Positions 1 through 17,447 are shown, counted from the first letter of the stretch. The stretch: DNA of 64,000 nt from Ephydatia muelleri (GCA_013339895.1 JABACO010000019.1:1024500-1088499), one strand, 5' to 3'. Numbers and translations are program-made. Notes: a model not told the origin generated them from the sequence alone.

Positions 1-2788
<2,788 letters not shown>

Positions 2789-2930
2789 ATGTATTTTTTG
2801 TATACACGTATGCTATCTGTTTTCTCGTTGATTGTGATATTTATCACGTAACCCGGACAACAATTTGTTCTTGTTGGGTGCATACTTTGGGGTATAATTG
2901 TGACATGGCAAGTATGGTCCTTTATTGCAA

Positions 2931-2936
2931 GACTTT
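2931..2936 (-). terminator. AATAAA poly(A) signal of PSMA3
   Basis: AATAAA on the minus strand begins 6 bp past the PSMA3 stop codon (2942-2944), giving a very short 3' UTR. Confidence 0.5.
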
Positions 2937-2941
2937 GCACA

Positions 2942-5557
<2,616 letters not shown>

Positions 5558-5852
5558 GTTTCAGCCGATGTGTATTACTTTATCACGTGCATTAATACTA
5601 CCCGCGCACGTAGTTAGTTATCCATCCAAAATATAATTAACTACCGCGGTGCCTGTCAATTAGCAATGGAGAATTTTCTTAAAGCGGATAGCTGGTGCAC
5701 ACAGGACTGCACAGCCCTGTCATTGTGAATCCCCCTCTTAACTCAAACAAATCAAAGATGTCATGTTACAATGGAATTACTGGACACAAATAGATAGTTA
5801 ATAATTTTAATATGGCGAAAGTATAGTCCGGGAACGAGAACAAGCAAACGAA

Positions 5853-6121
5853 ATGAACCACTCGGGTCAGTCGCTGCTAGTTCGCAAGTACCACCAGCTG
5901 GGGTATCTGACAGCCATGCCCATGCTGGAGGAATCCGAGAGGCGAGCGCTGAGTATCCTTGTTTTACTGTGCGCGTCTAATACATACGCCTTCATGATGT
6001 GAATCCTTAACTCGTGTGCACAGGGATTGTCTTTGTATGTTTGCTGCTCATGTTCACATACACGGCGATTGTTTACCTGCCTGGACACATAGCGCACCTC
6101 GTGGGACTCATCAGCAGCTAA
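5853..6121 (+). CDS. SPTSSA: Serine palmitoyltransferase small subunit (ssSPT)
   Basis: Small membrane activator of serine palmitoyltransferase, which condenses serine with an acyl-CoA as the first step of sphingolipid synthesis at the ER. Two exons, 5853-5952 and 6024-6121, joined in phase across a 71-bp intron, encode 65 aa, close to the 70-odd aa of vertebrate ssSPTs. The family pattern is visible: KYHQLGYLTAMPMLEESER, then a single membrane helix (RIVFVCLLLMFTYTAIV) ending YLPGHIAHLVG. Vertebrate ssSPTs have the same order: aromatic/Leu-rich segment, MLEPWER-like motif, membrane helix, then a (M/L)P-H motif. I cannot tell the A paralogue from the B. It is divergent from PSMA3. Confidence 0.8.
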
Positions 6122-6670
6122 ACCCGCCTCGAGCTTGGACCGCTGTTGTGTGCACTACTAGCGTGCGTTCAAACGTTTTTTTTTTTTTTTAATGGCTTTA
6201 CAGGGAATTCTGTTCTACAATCTACATATTACAATTCTTCCACCTCCTGTGATATGCACGTACGTGTTTCAGTGTGTGTCGTGTGTCAGAACTTCAGCAT
6301 GGAAAACATTGTGGCTGCAAATAACGATTACATGTACAACTAGATTACATGTTACATCAAATGATCAACAGCTGGGGGTGTATTTTTGAAATAAAAGCTG
6401 ATGAGGCAACGACTGTGTTGCAGGCAAATGAGATAGCTGCAATGTTTGAAGCCTATTGCCCCTTTGATGGTTCCATGTCATCTCCATCAGCTAAGTAGTT
6501 TGTGAGTGTCACAAACTCCTGGAGAAAAGGAGGAGGCGTTAATTGGAATATGTTCATCTTGTGAGATAGATGTTAACCTCTTTAGTTGCAACCTTCAGGT
6601 GCCTGTAACTCTTCTGTCTTTTGACCACACCCATCACCACCTGTTTGGGGGTGTGGATAAGAGAACACCA
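6122..6670. other. Non-coding spacer
   Basis: 3' flanks of the ssSPT gene (+) and of WAP gene A (-). There is a T11 run near 6179. At 6423-6495 a splice-acceptor-like TTGCAG is followed by a short open stretch ending in TAG. It could be an alternative last exon of the ssSPT gene but has no support, and no other gene is visible. Confidence 0.4.
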
Positions 6671-8528
6671 CTAGGGAATGGACGAAACACATACCAAAAA
6701 GAGTACAATCGTAACCAAGGACAGAACAGTGACTGCGGTCACACACACCACAATCAATGTGTGCCAGCTCAATAACCCTAAAGGGTAGAAGAGGAGGATG
6801 ACAATGGATGCCAGCCCCAACACAATGGTGTGCAGTACCATCATAGTGCTGTTGCTCTCCAGTTGACAGAGCAGGACTGCTGCTGGGGATCTTGCTTCCT
6901 GCCTCACTTCCTGGATGGTAGCACAGGCCTGCTGCACACACAACATGCTGTTGCTCACACACACTGCAATCGGTAAGAGGGGCAAGGAGGAGGGAGAGAT
7001 GGAGGGATGGGTTCCTGTGTGTAATGCCAGTGGGTAAATTCTCTTACCAATAACCACCACATTGGTCAAAGTCAAACATTTCTTTGTAGGCATAAGTCTT
7101 CTCATTGTGATGGCAACCTGATAAAAGAAGCACACACACACACACACACACCATACACCAGTAATCAGCACATCACTATTGTAACAAACACTAAAAGACC
7201 CACCTGAGCAGGGTAGCGTGCCAACAGCAGACCCAGAGGCCATGTCAGAGGTGGGCTGGCCACTCTCTGGGTTCACACACCAGCAGGAGGACTCGTGGCA
7301 TTGGAGGGTCAAGAAGTTGCCAGAAGCATCACACTGGGGGACAAAGCCACCCAACAGACCCTTGGAGGTGGCCTGCTCATGCACATCCTTGCAGAAGGGG
7401 GACTGGGCACCCTTTTGGGGGGCGACATAGGGAATGGGGAGGAGGGCAGAGGTGCAGGCATGACCACACCCATTGGAACAGCACTTTTGTCCCCTCTGGC
7501 ACCCTGAGGTCGCATCACACTGCTCGTCACAAATTCCAACCACCTCGCTTTGGGGGGGCGGGGCAGGAGACAGAATGCCAGTGGGTTTTATGTCCTGAGA
7601 AGGAAGTAGGGAACATTCTATCCCCAGGTCACAGCAGGAACATTGCTATCCCAACACACACGTCAAGCCACGATCCACAATATAATGAATCACCCTTTAT
7701 TTCTCTTTACTACTGAAGTGGATCATCTTGGGAACACTCAAAAACTGTGGGAATCTGGAGTTAGGAGGCTGTTACCCCCTCACCAGACAAGACATAATGG
7801 AGACATAACTGCAATTGCTCTCTCATGTAAAACGCCGTGCACCAACCATCTCATCATCCTAATATGCACTACTGTACTTTATTCCACCATCCATCAATTG
7901 TTCCCTAATCCTTGCACTAAATTGTTCTCCCTCGCCCAATGTGTTGTATCATTTCTTTTCCTCCCAGAACTTATAGCCCACCTAGCGAATCTCAGACTCC
8001 CTGATCTTAAGAACCACGGGCTAGACCCTTCCCTACCCCCTTCACCCTCTCCCTACTTCCGCCCGTCCTCCGTCGCCTTCCTGCATCCCTCTTCTCCTCC
8101 CTCTCCCTCCCCCCTTCCCTCCCTCTCCTCCTTCCCTCCCCTCCTAAAAATACGATGGTTGCACATTTCACTTGTCCAGCAGAGCAGGTACTACAGGGGG
8201 TAGGGCACATGACATCACAAACTGTTGGTTTGCAAATTATAACATACCAGCTGGCATCTCCATCTGTGAAGTTGCTACCATGACTGTAATGGCTTCCATT
8301 GTAATGACAACCTGTTTGACATGAACACATGGACCTTGACATGGTTCACTAGTATGACCACCCCTGATGATGTCACCACCACTACCCCTGATGGGCTGTC
8401 ACCACACGTGGTGGGGCCAAGTGTGTGTACACAAAGTGCAAGCACCTATGACCTGAAACCTAATACCAACTTGACACGATGCCAACGGGAAACATTGTCA
8501 CACAGGAAAACATTCATTGTCACACAGC

Positions 8529-8601
<73 letters not shown>

Positions 8602-10089
8602 ATGTGTGTGCAAGTGTGCGTGTGTATGTGTGCAAGTGCGCATTGTGTGCGTGTATGTGTGTGTGTACATGTGTGTGTGTGTGTGTACATGTATGCATAG
8701 GTCGTAGGCCATTGCTTCTGTCAGAAACCTTTACTATGTCAGAAAGTTTTGTATTGTCTGAATGTCAAAAAACTTTGCCACATCAAAGTCTGGAATATAA
8801 CATACTATTTACCTGTTTATCAATAGATTTGTCATTGTAAGCCTCTTTATCTCCTCCCACCTCCTACCTATTCTCCACCTCCCTCCTCCCCCCCATGTAA
8901 GTCCAGTCCCCCATCCCAATCACCTGAGCAGGGCAGCGTGCCAACAGCAGACACAGAGGCCATGTCAGCGGTGGGCTGGCCACTCTCTGGGTTCACACAC
9001 CAGCAGGAGGACTCGTGGCATTGGAGGGTCAAGAAGTTGCCAGAAGCATCACACTGGGGGACAAAGCCACCCAACAGACCCTTGGAGGTGGCCTGCTCAT
9101 GCACATCCTTGCAGAAGGGGGACTGGGCACCCTTTTGGGGGGCGACATAGGGAATGGGGAGGAGGGCAGAGGTGCAGGCATGACCACACCCATTGGAACA
9201 GCACTTTTGTCCCCTCTGGCACCCTGAGGTCGCATCACACTGCTCGTCACAAATTCCAACCATCTCGCTTTGGGGGGCGGGGCAGGAGAAGAATGCCAGT
9301 GCTGCAGAAGGCAAGTAAGGACAGGTCACTCTCTTGTGCTGTCATAGAAGTTCAGACTCACGTGCCACACACTGAGGCTTCTGGAAGCGCACCATGTCAG
9401 ACTGTGGCACTCCTGATACTGGATCCACACACCAGCAATACCCAGTCGACCCATGGCACTGGACGGGAGTGAAACTTCCATCTGCCTCGCAGCTTGGGAG
9501 GTAGGCTCCAATTAGGGTGGCGTTGGACACCTGGTCTCGCACGACAGGGCACAGAGGGGTGGGGGTTTCCCCTCGTACGCAGATGGTACCACAACCGCTC
9601 ATGGGACAACACATCTCCCCACTGCTGCAGTTAGCGTTGGCCTGGCAGCTGGTGGTGCACTGCGACACAGAGGCAGCTGGACACCTTAATGGGGGGTTGT
9701 GGTAGGGAATGACCAGAGCCTTGGCACAAGAATGGCCACAACCATTGGAGCAACACTTCTCTCCCAGGGAACACTCTGCATCTGCTGAACACATCTCACT
9801 GCAGATGCCAACACCGCCAGATGACGGAGGACATGACAGGTATGTTGCCCCTGGTTACAATAACAGCACATTCGTTACAGGAACAACAATACGGCACACG
9901 CCGTTTGATCAGTATCGTCAAAAAGAAAAAGAAAAAGCAACGCGGTACGCCCGACATGTCAATAGACAATACCGACGTACAATTAATAACGCAGTCGCCT
10001 CTCTTACCTGAACACCATATTGAGATGGATAGGACTTTCAGAACAACACAGAGGGGGAAAAAAATAAGATAGACACCCAATGGCAACAT
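6671..10089 (-). CDS. WAP / thyroglobulin-1 / VWC membrane protein A
   Basis: Secretory-pathway protein, probably membrane-anchored, built of small disulphide domains. Exons (minus): 10008-10089 signal peptide; 9362-9850 two WAP domains and one thyroglobulin type-1 domain (CWCVDP core); 8924-9301 WAP plus thyroglobulin-1; 8248-8311 and 8154-8190 VWC-like ([10 protein letters not shown]); 7204-7594 second WAP plus thyroglobulin-1 copy; 7048-7117 and from 6963 a second VWC-like unit ([10 protein letters not shown]). Phases agree through 6963. The final exon lies between 6963 and 6671 in another frame and is strongly hydrophobic, so it is probably the membrane anchor, but its splice is unresolved. 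WAP and thyroglobulin-1 domains often inhibit proteases; that role here is inference. The 7204-7594 copy has lost the first WAP cysteine. Gene B at 13483 is an inverted near-copy. Confidence 0.7.
8533..8690. repeat. (GT)n microsatellite
   Basis: GT run of about 70 bp followed by degenerate GTGT/CATGTGTG units, in the gene A intron between thyroglobulin and VWC exons. Confidence 0.9.
8924..9850 (-). repeat. Arm 1 of inverted exon duplication
   Basis: About 927 bp, from the WAP-WAP-TG1 exon through its 60-bp intron and the WAP-TG1 exon, nearly identical in reverse complement to 13483-14409. Similarity stops abruptly just outside both blocks. A third partial copy, the WAP-TG1 exon only, is at 7204-7560. 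Confidence 0.92.
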
Positions 10090-13000
10090 ACACACACTTA
10101 CACGTCGCTGTGAGCAGTACTAGCTGTGAAGCAAAAGAATAACCAGAGTCAATATCATAGAGACCAGAAAACTACGGCTACGCGACAATAGACCGTGAAA
10201 ACGAGCAACGCATCGTGAAACGTATGACCCCCCTTCTGTGAGGATGAATACAGTACATACCTCTTTCATCCGCACGACCATATAAACAAATCAACTGACG
10301 GCAAATGTATAGGGGAGCGGCTAATATGGAACCTGATGCGTCACGGAATTATAATGCTAAACATAACCATTCTGCTATGACGTATTATATCCGGTATGTT
10401 CCTTTCGCTAGCGACGTTCAGCATGGTCACGAAGCAAAGAAGATTGTGACGAGGGATTCGGAATGAGAAGTGTATCTTTGATATCATATCAGAAGCCATA
10501 CAGGTGTCAGTGAATAGGACTGAGGTACTGTAGTTAGTCCCCATGGAGCACATACTGTTAAAGATCTTTTAATCCTCCCTGCTTCTTGTAGTATGCCTGC
10601 ACGCAAGAAGCATTTGAACATACGAAGCCAAAATAACACATCGGTCAAATGTTATGTAATAATTTAATTTGATGAAGAGAAATCAGTGTGTATGATAATT
10701 CGAAGAAATGAGGGAACAGTCAAAATGTCTGTCTTTCCACCAATGAAATTAAATTATTGCATGCTTAAAATCTACTGGTGTTACCAAAATTCTTGTGCAC
10801 CACGCATGATCTTTTTTTTTTTTGTATATTCTAGACGTTTGAAATGTCCTCTACACAGCACACCGAGAATCGGTCTATCTGTCACGGAATTATAAAACAA
10901 ATTAGCCATACATTTCAACGCAAGCGTTACGTTTGTACTGTATTAGATAGCGGATCAGTTTTTCAGGTAAAAATGCTGTTTTTTGGCTGCAGTATTTGTC
11001 GGTCGAGCTCTGGTAGAACAAATGCTGCTTCCACATATTCAGGACTCGGTGTTAGTTGGATTCTTGTTTCTGCTCCACATAAACAGGATGCGGGGAGGGG
11101 TCATTATCATTGCGTCATTATTGTTCGAGCGTAACATTTATAATCATAATTTGGGACAGTTTCCGCGAAAATTGCCCCACGGTTAAAATGTTATAAAAAT
11201 GCATCGCGTTTGAATCGCTATAACTTCCCAACGGATAACGCTATCGACTTCCTATTTTCAACACTTCATACTACACCATTTCACTATGAAGTGTTGAAAA
11301 TAGGAAGTCGATAGCGTTATCCGTTGGGAAGTTATAGCGATTCAAACGCGATGCATTTTTATAACATTTTAACCGTGGGGCAATTTTCGCGGAAACTGTC
11401 CCATTTTTTATTCATGCGGCATAGATTATAAACGTCGCGGCAAGACTTCCGTAATCATTGCGGATAAAACCCATCCTTGGTGCTCAAATTCAGATTAGAA
11501 GCGCAATGGATACAAATTATTAACAACTAATATATTTAAAGTCACACCTCTTCACCATATTTCAGTGGCATACGTTGGGGGGGGGGGGGGGGGGGGGGGG
11601 GAAGGGCTAACCAGTGTGCGACTGAGTGGAGCTGAATACGGGAAACGCAAAAATAGAGGAGGCACGTGGAACAGAAGCTCTTCATCAGTATGTTGTGCCC
11701 ATTAGGCCTTTAGCCACACCCTCGCGTATACCTACGTGTATACTGCTATCGCTGTACAGATGTTCGTACTACTGGTACCAGCATCAGCAGCAGCAGCCCG
11801 GACCCATGCAGAGCATTCGATTGACAGCGGGGTTGACGCACATGTGGGCCGTTTTATCAATGCAATAAAATAAACAAATAATAATAAAAATAGAAGGAAA
11901 TGGTAGATAGCGCCAGGCGAACTCGAACGCATGACGCATGCGCCTGGACCATTATATTACACGCTCTGATTGTTGGGCGTTCCCTACACGTGCTCTGTAG
12001 TCACCTTAATGCAAAGCGGTTTACAGTGGATTGTGAAGTGGGGGACACGACGAATATCATCCGAATCTTACCATTGCCCTATACGCACAATATGTGTCAG
12101 CATTGCTTTTGTGAAAGAAGTTTTTCAAAGCTGAATCTTTTAAGCTTATTAAAAGACGTACTTAAATTCTACAATGACTGATTGTGGACCTTAACTCCTC
12201 CTCCTCCTCCCCCCCCCCTCCCCCCCCTCCCCCACCTCGGGTAATAAGGAGCGTCCGAGAACTTCATGACCTCCTCAGTATCAAGCGTAAAAATATAGCT
12301 GCCTTAGCTGCCTTAGCTGCCTTAGCAATCAGTTGCAAAAGCTAAAATAGAATAACAGCAAGTTCATATTAAGTCGCCATTTCATTTTTACCCTGGCCGC
12401 CGTACTGTATACTGCCTTCTGTTATCTGCACAGTAGTTAAAAATTATAAGGAAGGGGATGCAAGCTAAAATGCTAAAATTGCTACACATATCCGATAAAA
12501 TTAAAAAAAGTGACAGTCTGGAGCATTTTCGATCGCGATCACTTACTGCGGTATCAATTCTTGACATCAATTCTTGTTGGCCAACAATTAAAAATATAAC
12601 AAAACACATAGCTGGGCGTGAGGAGTGCAACTAGCATTTTGAAATTTTTAGTGAAAATAAAATACAAATACAGTTATCTCATCGCTCAGTCGGCCTTAGA
12701 GGCAGCTAGGCTGAGTAACACGCACTAAGTTGAGGTGGGGTTGTATTCCACTTGTAGTGGAATCTTATGGGTATGGCAAAGAGGCGCAGCAGTGCTTTCT
12801 CGTCTGGCTTCTAGGCTTGCAATCCACAGGTCCAATTCAAAGACACAAGCCACTTTTCAATTATACTCAGGCTGAATCTTTCATTGGTGAGGGCCCATGC
12901 TGGGGCCATCCATCCTATTGGAGTGTAGAATTTTAGTGTGTTTTATGTACGTGTATCTTCGTTTTTACTTATTAAAACCATGCCATGCATTTGTCTGTTG

Positions 13001-13482
13001 TAACAACCAACGTCAATTAATACGGTACATGTAATCGAAACAGTCACCAAAGGCTTCCGAATAAACATTTCCGCTGGGGACGAGAATTCTGCATAAGCGC
13101 TAGATCTGGTTGAGTGATGATGAAGGTACAGTTTGATTGTCTGTTAAAAGATTCTCCTAATCACTCTCTCGCTTGATATTTGCGCGAGTGTGGTGCGTGT
13201 GCGCATGTACATGTGTTGTGCATCATGTACATGTCGATTGCGGGCGCGCGGTTTGTGTTTATATAACCATTGTTGCGGCTAACCGTAATCCTTCTTTGTA
13301 GGTAACTTTGCTGGCGTTTACATGTAAGTATATCCTTCTCGCACACGCGGATACACACATACATGTCTGATCAATACACTTCCTTTCACACACAAAGCTG
13401 TGTACGCTGTAACACTTTTGGCAGGTAAGGAAGCACTTGTAAGGCTTCCTATTTTGACCATTTATGGTGTGTTCATAATCAG
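10090..13482. other. Intergenic block between divergent WAP genes A and B
   Basis: No convincing exon seen on either strand. It holds the promoter side of gene A, a perfect foldback element (11153-11402), a G run of 23-25 at about 11577-11601, a C-rich run near 12208-12235, and AT-rich sequence. The signal-peptide exon expected upstream of gene B was looked for here and not found. Confidence 0.6.
11153..11402. mobile_element. Foldback (MITE-like) element with perfect 118-bp arms
   Basis: Bases 11153-11270 and 11285-11402 are exact reverse complements around a 14-base loop (CTACACCATTTCAC). The outer end is GGGACAGTTTCCGCGAAAAT. There is no coding capacity. The inner part (TAACGCTATCG..TTCCTATTTT..AACAC) recurs in the larger foldback elements at 33196-34656, so the two belong to related families. 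Confidence 0.85.
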
Positions 13483-14409
13483 AGGCAACATACCTGTCAT
13501 GTCCTCCGTCATCTGGCGGTGTTGGCATCTGCAGTGAGATGTGTTCAGCAGATGCAGAGTGTTCCCTGGGAGAGAAGTGTTGCTCCAATGGTTGCGGCCA
13601 TTCTTGTGCCAAGGCTCTGGTCATTCCCTACCACAACCCCCCATTAAGGTGTCCAGCTGCCTCTGTGTCGCAGTGCACCACCAGCTGCCAGGCCAACGCT
13701 AACTGCAGCAGTGGGGAGATGTGTTGTCCCATGAGCGGTTGTGGTACCATCTGCGTACGAGGGGAAACCCCCACCCCTCTGTGCCCTGTCGTGCGAGACC
13801 AGGTGTCCAACGCCACCCTAATTGGAGCCTACCTCCCAAGCTGCGAGGCAGATGGAAGTTTCACTCCCGTCCAGTGCCATGGGTCGACTGGGTATTGCTG
13901 GTGTGTGGATCCAGTATCAGGAGTGCCACAGTCTGACATGGTGCGCTTCCAGAAGCCTCAGTGTGTGTCACGTGAGTCTGAACTTCCATGACAGCACAAG
14001 AGAGTGACCTGTCCTTACTTGCCTTCTGCAGCACTGGCATTCTTCTCCTGCCCCGCCCCCCAAAGCGAGGTGGTTGGAATGTGTGACGAGCAGTGTGATG
14101 CGACCTCAGGGTGCCAGAGGGGACAAAAGTGCTGTTCCAATGGGTGTGGTCATGCCTGCACCTCTGCCCTCCTCCCCATTCCCTACGTCGCTCCCCAAAA
14201 GGGTGCCCAGTCCCCCTTCTGCAAGGATGTGCATGAGCAGGCCACCTCCAAGGGTCTGTTGGGTGGCTTTGTCCCCCAGTGTGATGCTTCTGGCAACTTC
14301 CTGACCCTCCAATGCCACGAGTCCTCCTGCTGGTGTGTGAACCCAGAGAGTGGCCAGCCCACCTCTGACATGGCCTCTGGGTCTGCTGTTGACACGCTGC
14401 CCTGCTCAG
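13483..14409 (+). repeat. Arm 2 of inverted exon duplication
   Basis: Reverse-complement partner of 8924-9850, with the same length, including an identical-length 60-bp intron. Only scattered single-base differences were seen by eye. Confidence 0.92.
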
Positions 14410-14604
14410 GTGGGTTGCTGATAACCCCATGTGAACATGAGAGAGCTGTATACTGCTCTCACCCCCATAGGCTGCTACTACAATGGGACAGTGCACACCA
14501 ATGGAGAGAAGTTTGACGTTGATACATGTGGTGGATATTGGTATGATGAAAGGGGATTGTTTGTGTGTAAATGTGGAGGTTGGGAGGAGGGGAAGATGCA
14601 GCCT

Positions 14605-14641
<37 letters not shown>

Positions 14642-15568
14642 CACACACACACACACATGCACACACACACACATGCACACACACACATGCACACACACAC
14701 ACACATGCACACACACACACACACATGCACACACACACATATACACTGTACACATTTAAGCGTATGCACACGATGTCACACACATGTACAAACACACATG
14801 TGCATACACACATACAAATGCATTGTTTATGCACTTATGTGTATGTTTGTCTCTCCAGCACATGCACAGACAATAAACATGTTGTTTGTGCGACAGTGCA
14901 GTGCCACACAGAAATGAGGAGTCTATTGGAGGTGAGCTTATGGAAGTGTGGGTGTGGTGAGGTTGAGTGTAGATGTGGGTGTGGTGAGGTTGAGTGTAGA
15001 TGTGGGTGTGGTGAGGTTGATGTGTAGATGTGGGTGTGGTGAGGTGTAGATGTGGGTGTGGTGAGGTTGAGGTGTAGATGTGGGTGTGGTGAGGTTGAGG
15101 TGTAGATGTGGGTGTGGTGAGGTTGATGTGCATGGTGTGGATGTGGGGTGAGATGGGGAGGAGGTGGCATACATAGAGTATACCAGTTGCAGATGTGGGA
15201 AGAGGTTACCATCAGGTCATGTGGGGAGAGGTTACCATCAGGTCATGTGGGGAGAGGTTACCATCAGGTCATGTGGGGAGAGGTTACCATCAGGTCATGT
15301 GGGAAGAGGTTACCATCAGGTCATGTGGGAAGAGGTTACCATCAGGTCATGTGGGGAGAGGTTACCATCAGGTCATGTGGGGAGAGGTTACCATCAGGTC
15401 ATGTGGGGAGAGGTTACCATCAGGTCATCTGGTTTCTCAGATTCTGACTGGTGGTACGGCATGCTGATGCTTAGTGGAGTGATAGCTATCATCTTGGCTT
15501 TGGTTACGATGGTACTCTTCATGGTACGTGATAACCTCATGGGGTGTGGTTTATGCGCTGTCACATGA
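13483..15568 (+). CDS. WAP / thyroglobulin-1 / VWC membrane protein B
   Basis: Inverted partner of gene A. Exons: 13483-13971 (WAP, WAP, thyroglobulin-1 with YCWCVDP), 14032-14409 (WAP plus thyroglobulin-1 with SCWCVNP), 14471-14540 and 14859-14931 (VWC-like: [22 protein letters not shown]), and 15441-15568, a membrane helix exon ([20 protein letters not shown]) ending at TGA with a short cytoplasmic tail. Phases agree through 14931. The link to the membrane exon is unresolved: the strong GTGAGC donor at 14932 is phase 0, while the last exon needs phase 1, so a small exon may be missing. No signal-peptide exon was found upstream, so the gene may be 5'-incomplete or use a distant first exon. 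The same domains as gene A suggest an extracellular protease-inhibitor-like or adhesion role; this is inferred. Confidence 0.65.
14607..14748. repeat. (CA)n / ATGCACAC microsatellite
   Basis: CA runs broken by ATG every 12-20 bases, in the gene B intron within the VWC unit. Confidence 0.9.
14945..15135. repeat. Minisatellite GTAGATGTGGGTGTGGTGAG
   Basis: About eight units of 20-25 bp in the gene B intron directly after the exon ending at 14931. Confidence 0.9.
15190..15432. repeat. 26-27-bp minisatellite
   Basis: About nine copies of a unit containing GGAGAGGTTACCATCAGGTC, ending at the acceptor of the gene B membrane exon. Confidence 0.93.
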
Positions 15569-16427
15569 CCCAAGGTGGTGGTGGGTGTGGTCAGAAGACA
15601 GCACCAGTTCAGGCACATGAAGGTTCGGACAACAGAGGTTAGCGACTGCATGCCCTAGCAACCAAGAGGAACACATGCATGCCCTAGCAACCAAGAGGAA
15701 CACACTCTACCTCCTTCCTTCATTCCTTCTGTCTAGGAATTTACTGTATTTACAAAGTACTCTCCAAGCGATGAGGAAACAGATCTATCAAAGAGCAAGG
15801 AAATGCAAGCGTAGTTGTGTCTCCATTTTACCCATTCAGCTCTGTATCCCACTGGCATTCACTTTTTTTTTTTTTAACTGTGCATGATCAATCCCCAGAC
15901 TACCTTCCACAACCATTCAAAAAATGTAACTGGACATTTTGTGTGACTTGAAGAGTTCAACAACTTATATCGTGGAGAGTACTAGAATAAAGGGTAGAAA
16001 TCAAACTACGTGTGATCATGTGATCATGGGGAGTACTAGAATAAAGAGTAGACATCAAACCACATGTGATCGTGGGAGTACTAGAATAAAGAGTAGACAT
16101 CAAACCACGTGTGACACATCAGTGCAGTTTGATGAAATGTTGGCAGATGCCAGGCCCCCAGACATTGTGTCCAACACCCGCAATACCCAATCGACCCATG
16201 GACACAGGGAGATTAACTGCCATCTGCATATGCATGGAAGTTGAGGGTTCGTTAACATAATCAAATTAAGAGGACACAACAGTTCTTTCTCAGATAACAG
16301 TTCCCCTCTGATGAACATGCACACACTGGCGGTATATAGGCGGTTAGGAATGCAGCTAGCTAGATTAGGCACAGACTGACCTCGCTGCTGGGAACGAGAT
16401 AATTGGCAGGGATTTGTACATGTACGG
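15569..16427. other. Intergenic spacer with small tandem repeats
   Basis: Between gene B and STN1. It holds a 29-bp direct duplication at about 15648-15705 (GCATGCCCTAGCAACCAAGA core), three copies of a 40-45-bp unit at 15975-16112 (GAGTACTAGAATAAAGAGTA core), and a decayed thyroglobulin-1 fragment at about 16150-16240. Confidence 0.6.
16150..16240 (-). pseudogene. Decayed thyroglobulin-1 exon fragment
   Basis: The plus strand around 16184-16203 reads CGCAATACCCAATCGACCCA, matching the minus-oriented thyroglobulin-1 exon of gene A (GCAATACCCAGTCGACCCAT near 9434), with weaker similarity up to CCATCTGC on the right. It has indels and no splice context, so it is a relic of a further duplicate of the WAP/TG1 gene. 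Confidence 0.55.
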
Positions 16428-17447
16428 ATGGCAGATTCGAAGTTGGTCTATTATCCGATACGATTCTGGGGCTTGGACCAACTATACCAAGCCAAAGTGA
16501 AACTAAACGTTGCAGACGCACTGTCGTTGAAAGAATACCCAGGATTTTCAGGTGCGCATGCTAAAGACACGTATGTTACTGCATGAATTAATTCACTACC
16601 TCCTGTTCTGAAGGCGTGTACAGTATCCTAAACCACCCTATCTCCAACGTTCATTTGTTGGGGGATGTTGTGAGTATTAGCCAGAAGAACAAATTCATTC
16701 AATATGAAAGTTCGTTCACTTGGAATTTACCCGCGCACTTTATATTCCGGAGTACACAGTTGATGACGGCACAGGGACAATACAGTGTTACCATTGGAGA
16801 CCTGTTGAAGGCAGTGACCAGGGAATGGTTGTACCAGAGTTAGGAAACTTGGTTTCTGTGTTTGGAAAACTTTCCGAGTACAATGGAAAACGTCAAATCC
16901 GAGTTTTGAATATCAGTTAAGACTTTGGAGGAGGTAAGTGTGGCCATTTGACGTGACCATTCTCTCCCTCTTGTTAGTGATGGAGACTGACCCCAATGTG
17001 GAACCAATGCATTGGCTGGAGGTTGTCCAATTGAAGAGAACAGTGTATTCTAGGGCTTTTGTTTTATCACCTGGTGCAGAAAGGTGATTGTAGAGAGTTG
17101 TGAGAGAGATGAGCTATGAGCTTACGTGGCTGAGAGGTACACTGGGAAGGGTTAGAAGGAAGCGGGAAGAAGTGGTCCCAAGTTAAGAGTTCAAGGGCCC
17201 CTCAGGGTTCTGTGAGATAGACATGGCTATTAGAGATTTAAGTAGAACAGAGACGATACTGCTTTCTATATTCCAAGTCCCAAAATTAAGCTCCTGTTTT
17301 TCTTTGTACAATTATTTCCATTTTGTTTTTTCTCTTATCAATGGAAGCAAACTGCAGCCTCATTCTATATAATAATTATGATGCATCAATAGACATGAAC
17401 CACAACCTTTGGGGCCAGTTGTACACATTGTAAGTGTGTACAGATAG

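Noticed and set aside
6423-6495. Extra last exon of the ssSPT gene
   Set aside because: Has an acceptor and a short frame, but the 65-residue protein is already complete with a stop; kept only as a note.
11890-11965. tRNA or tRNA-derived SINE (GCGTTCGAGTTCGCC on minus strand)
   Set aside because: Resembles a B box only loosely; no cloverleaf could be drawn.
15190-15432. CRISPR-like array
   Set aside because: Direct repeats without spacers, in a eukaryotic intron; it is a minisatellite.
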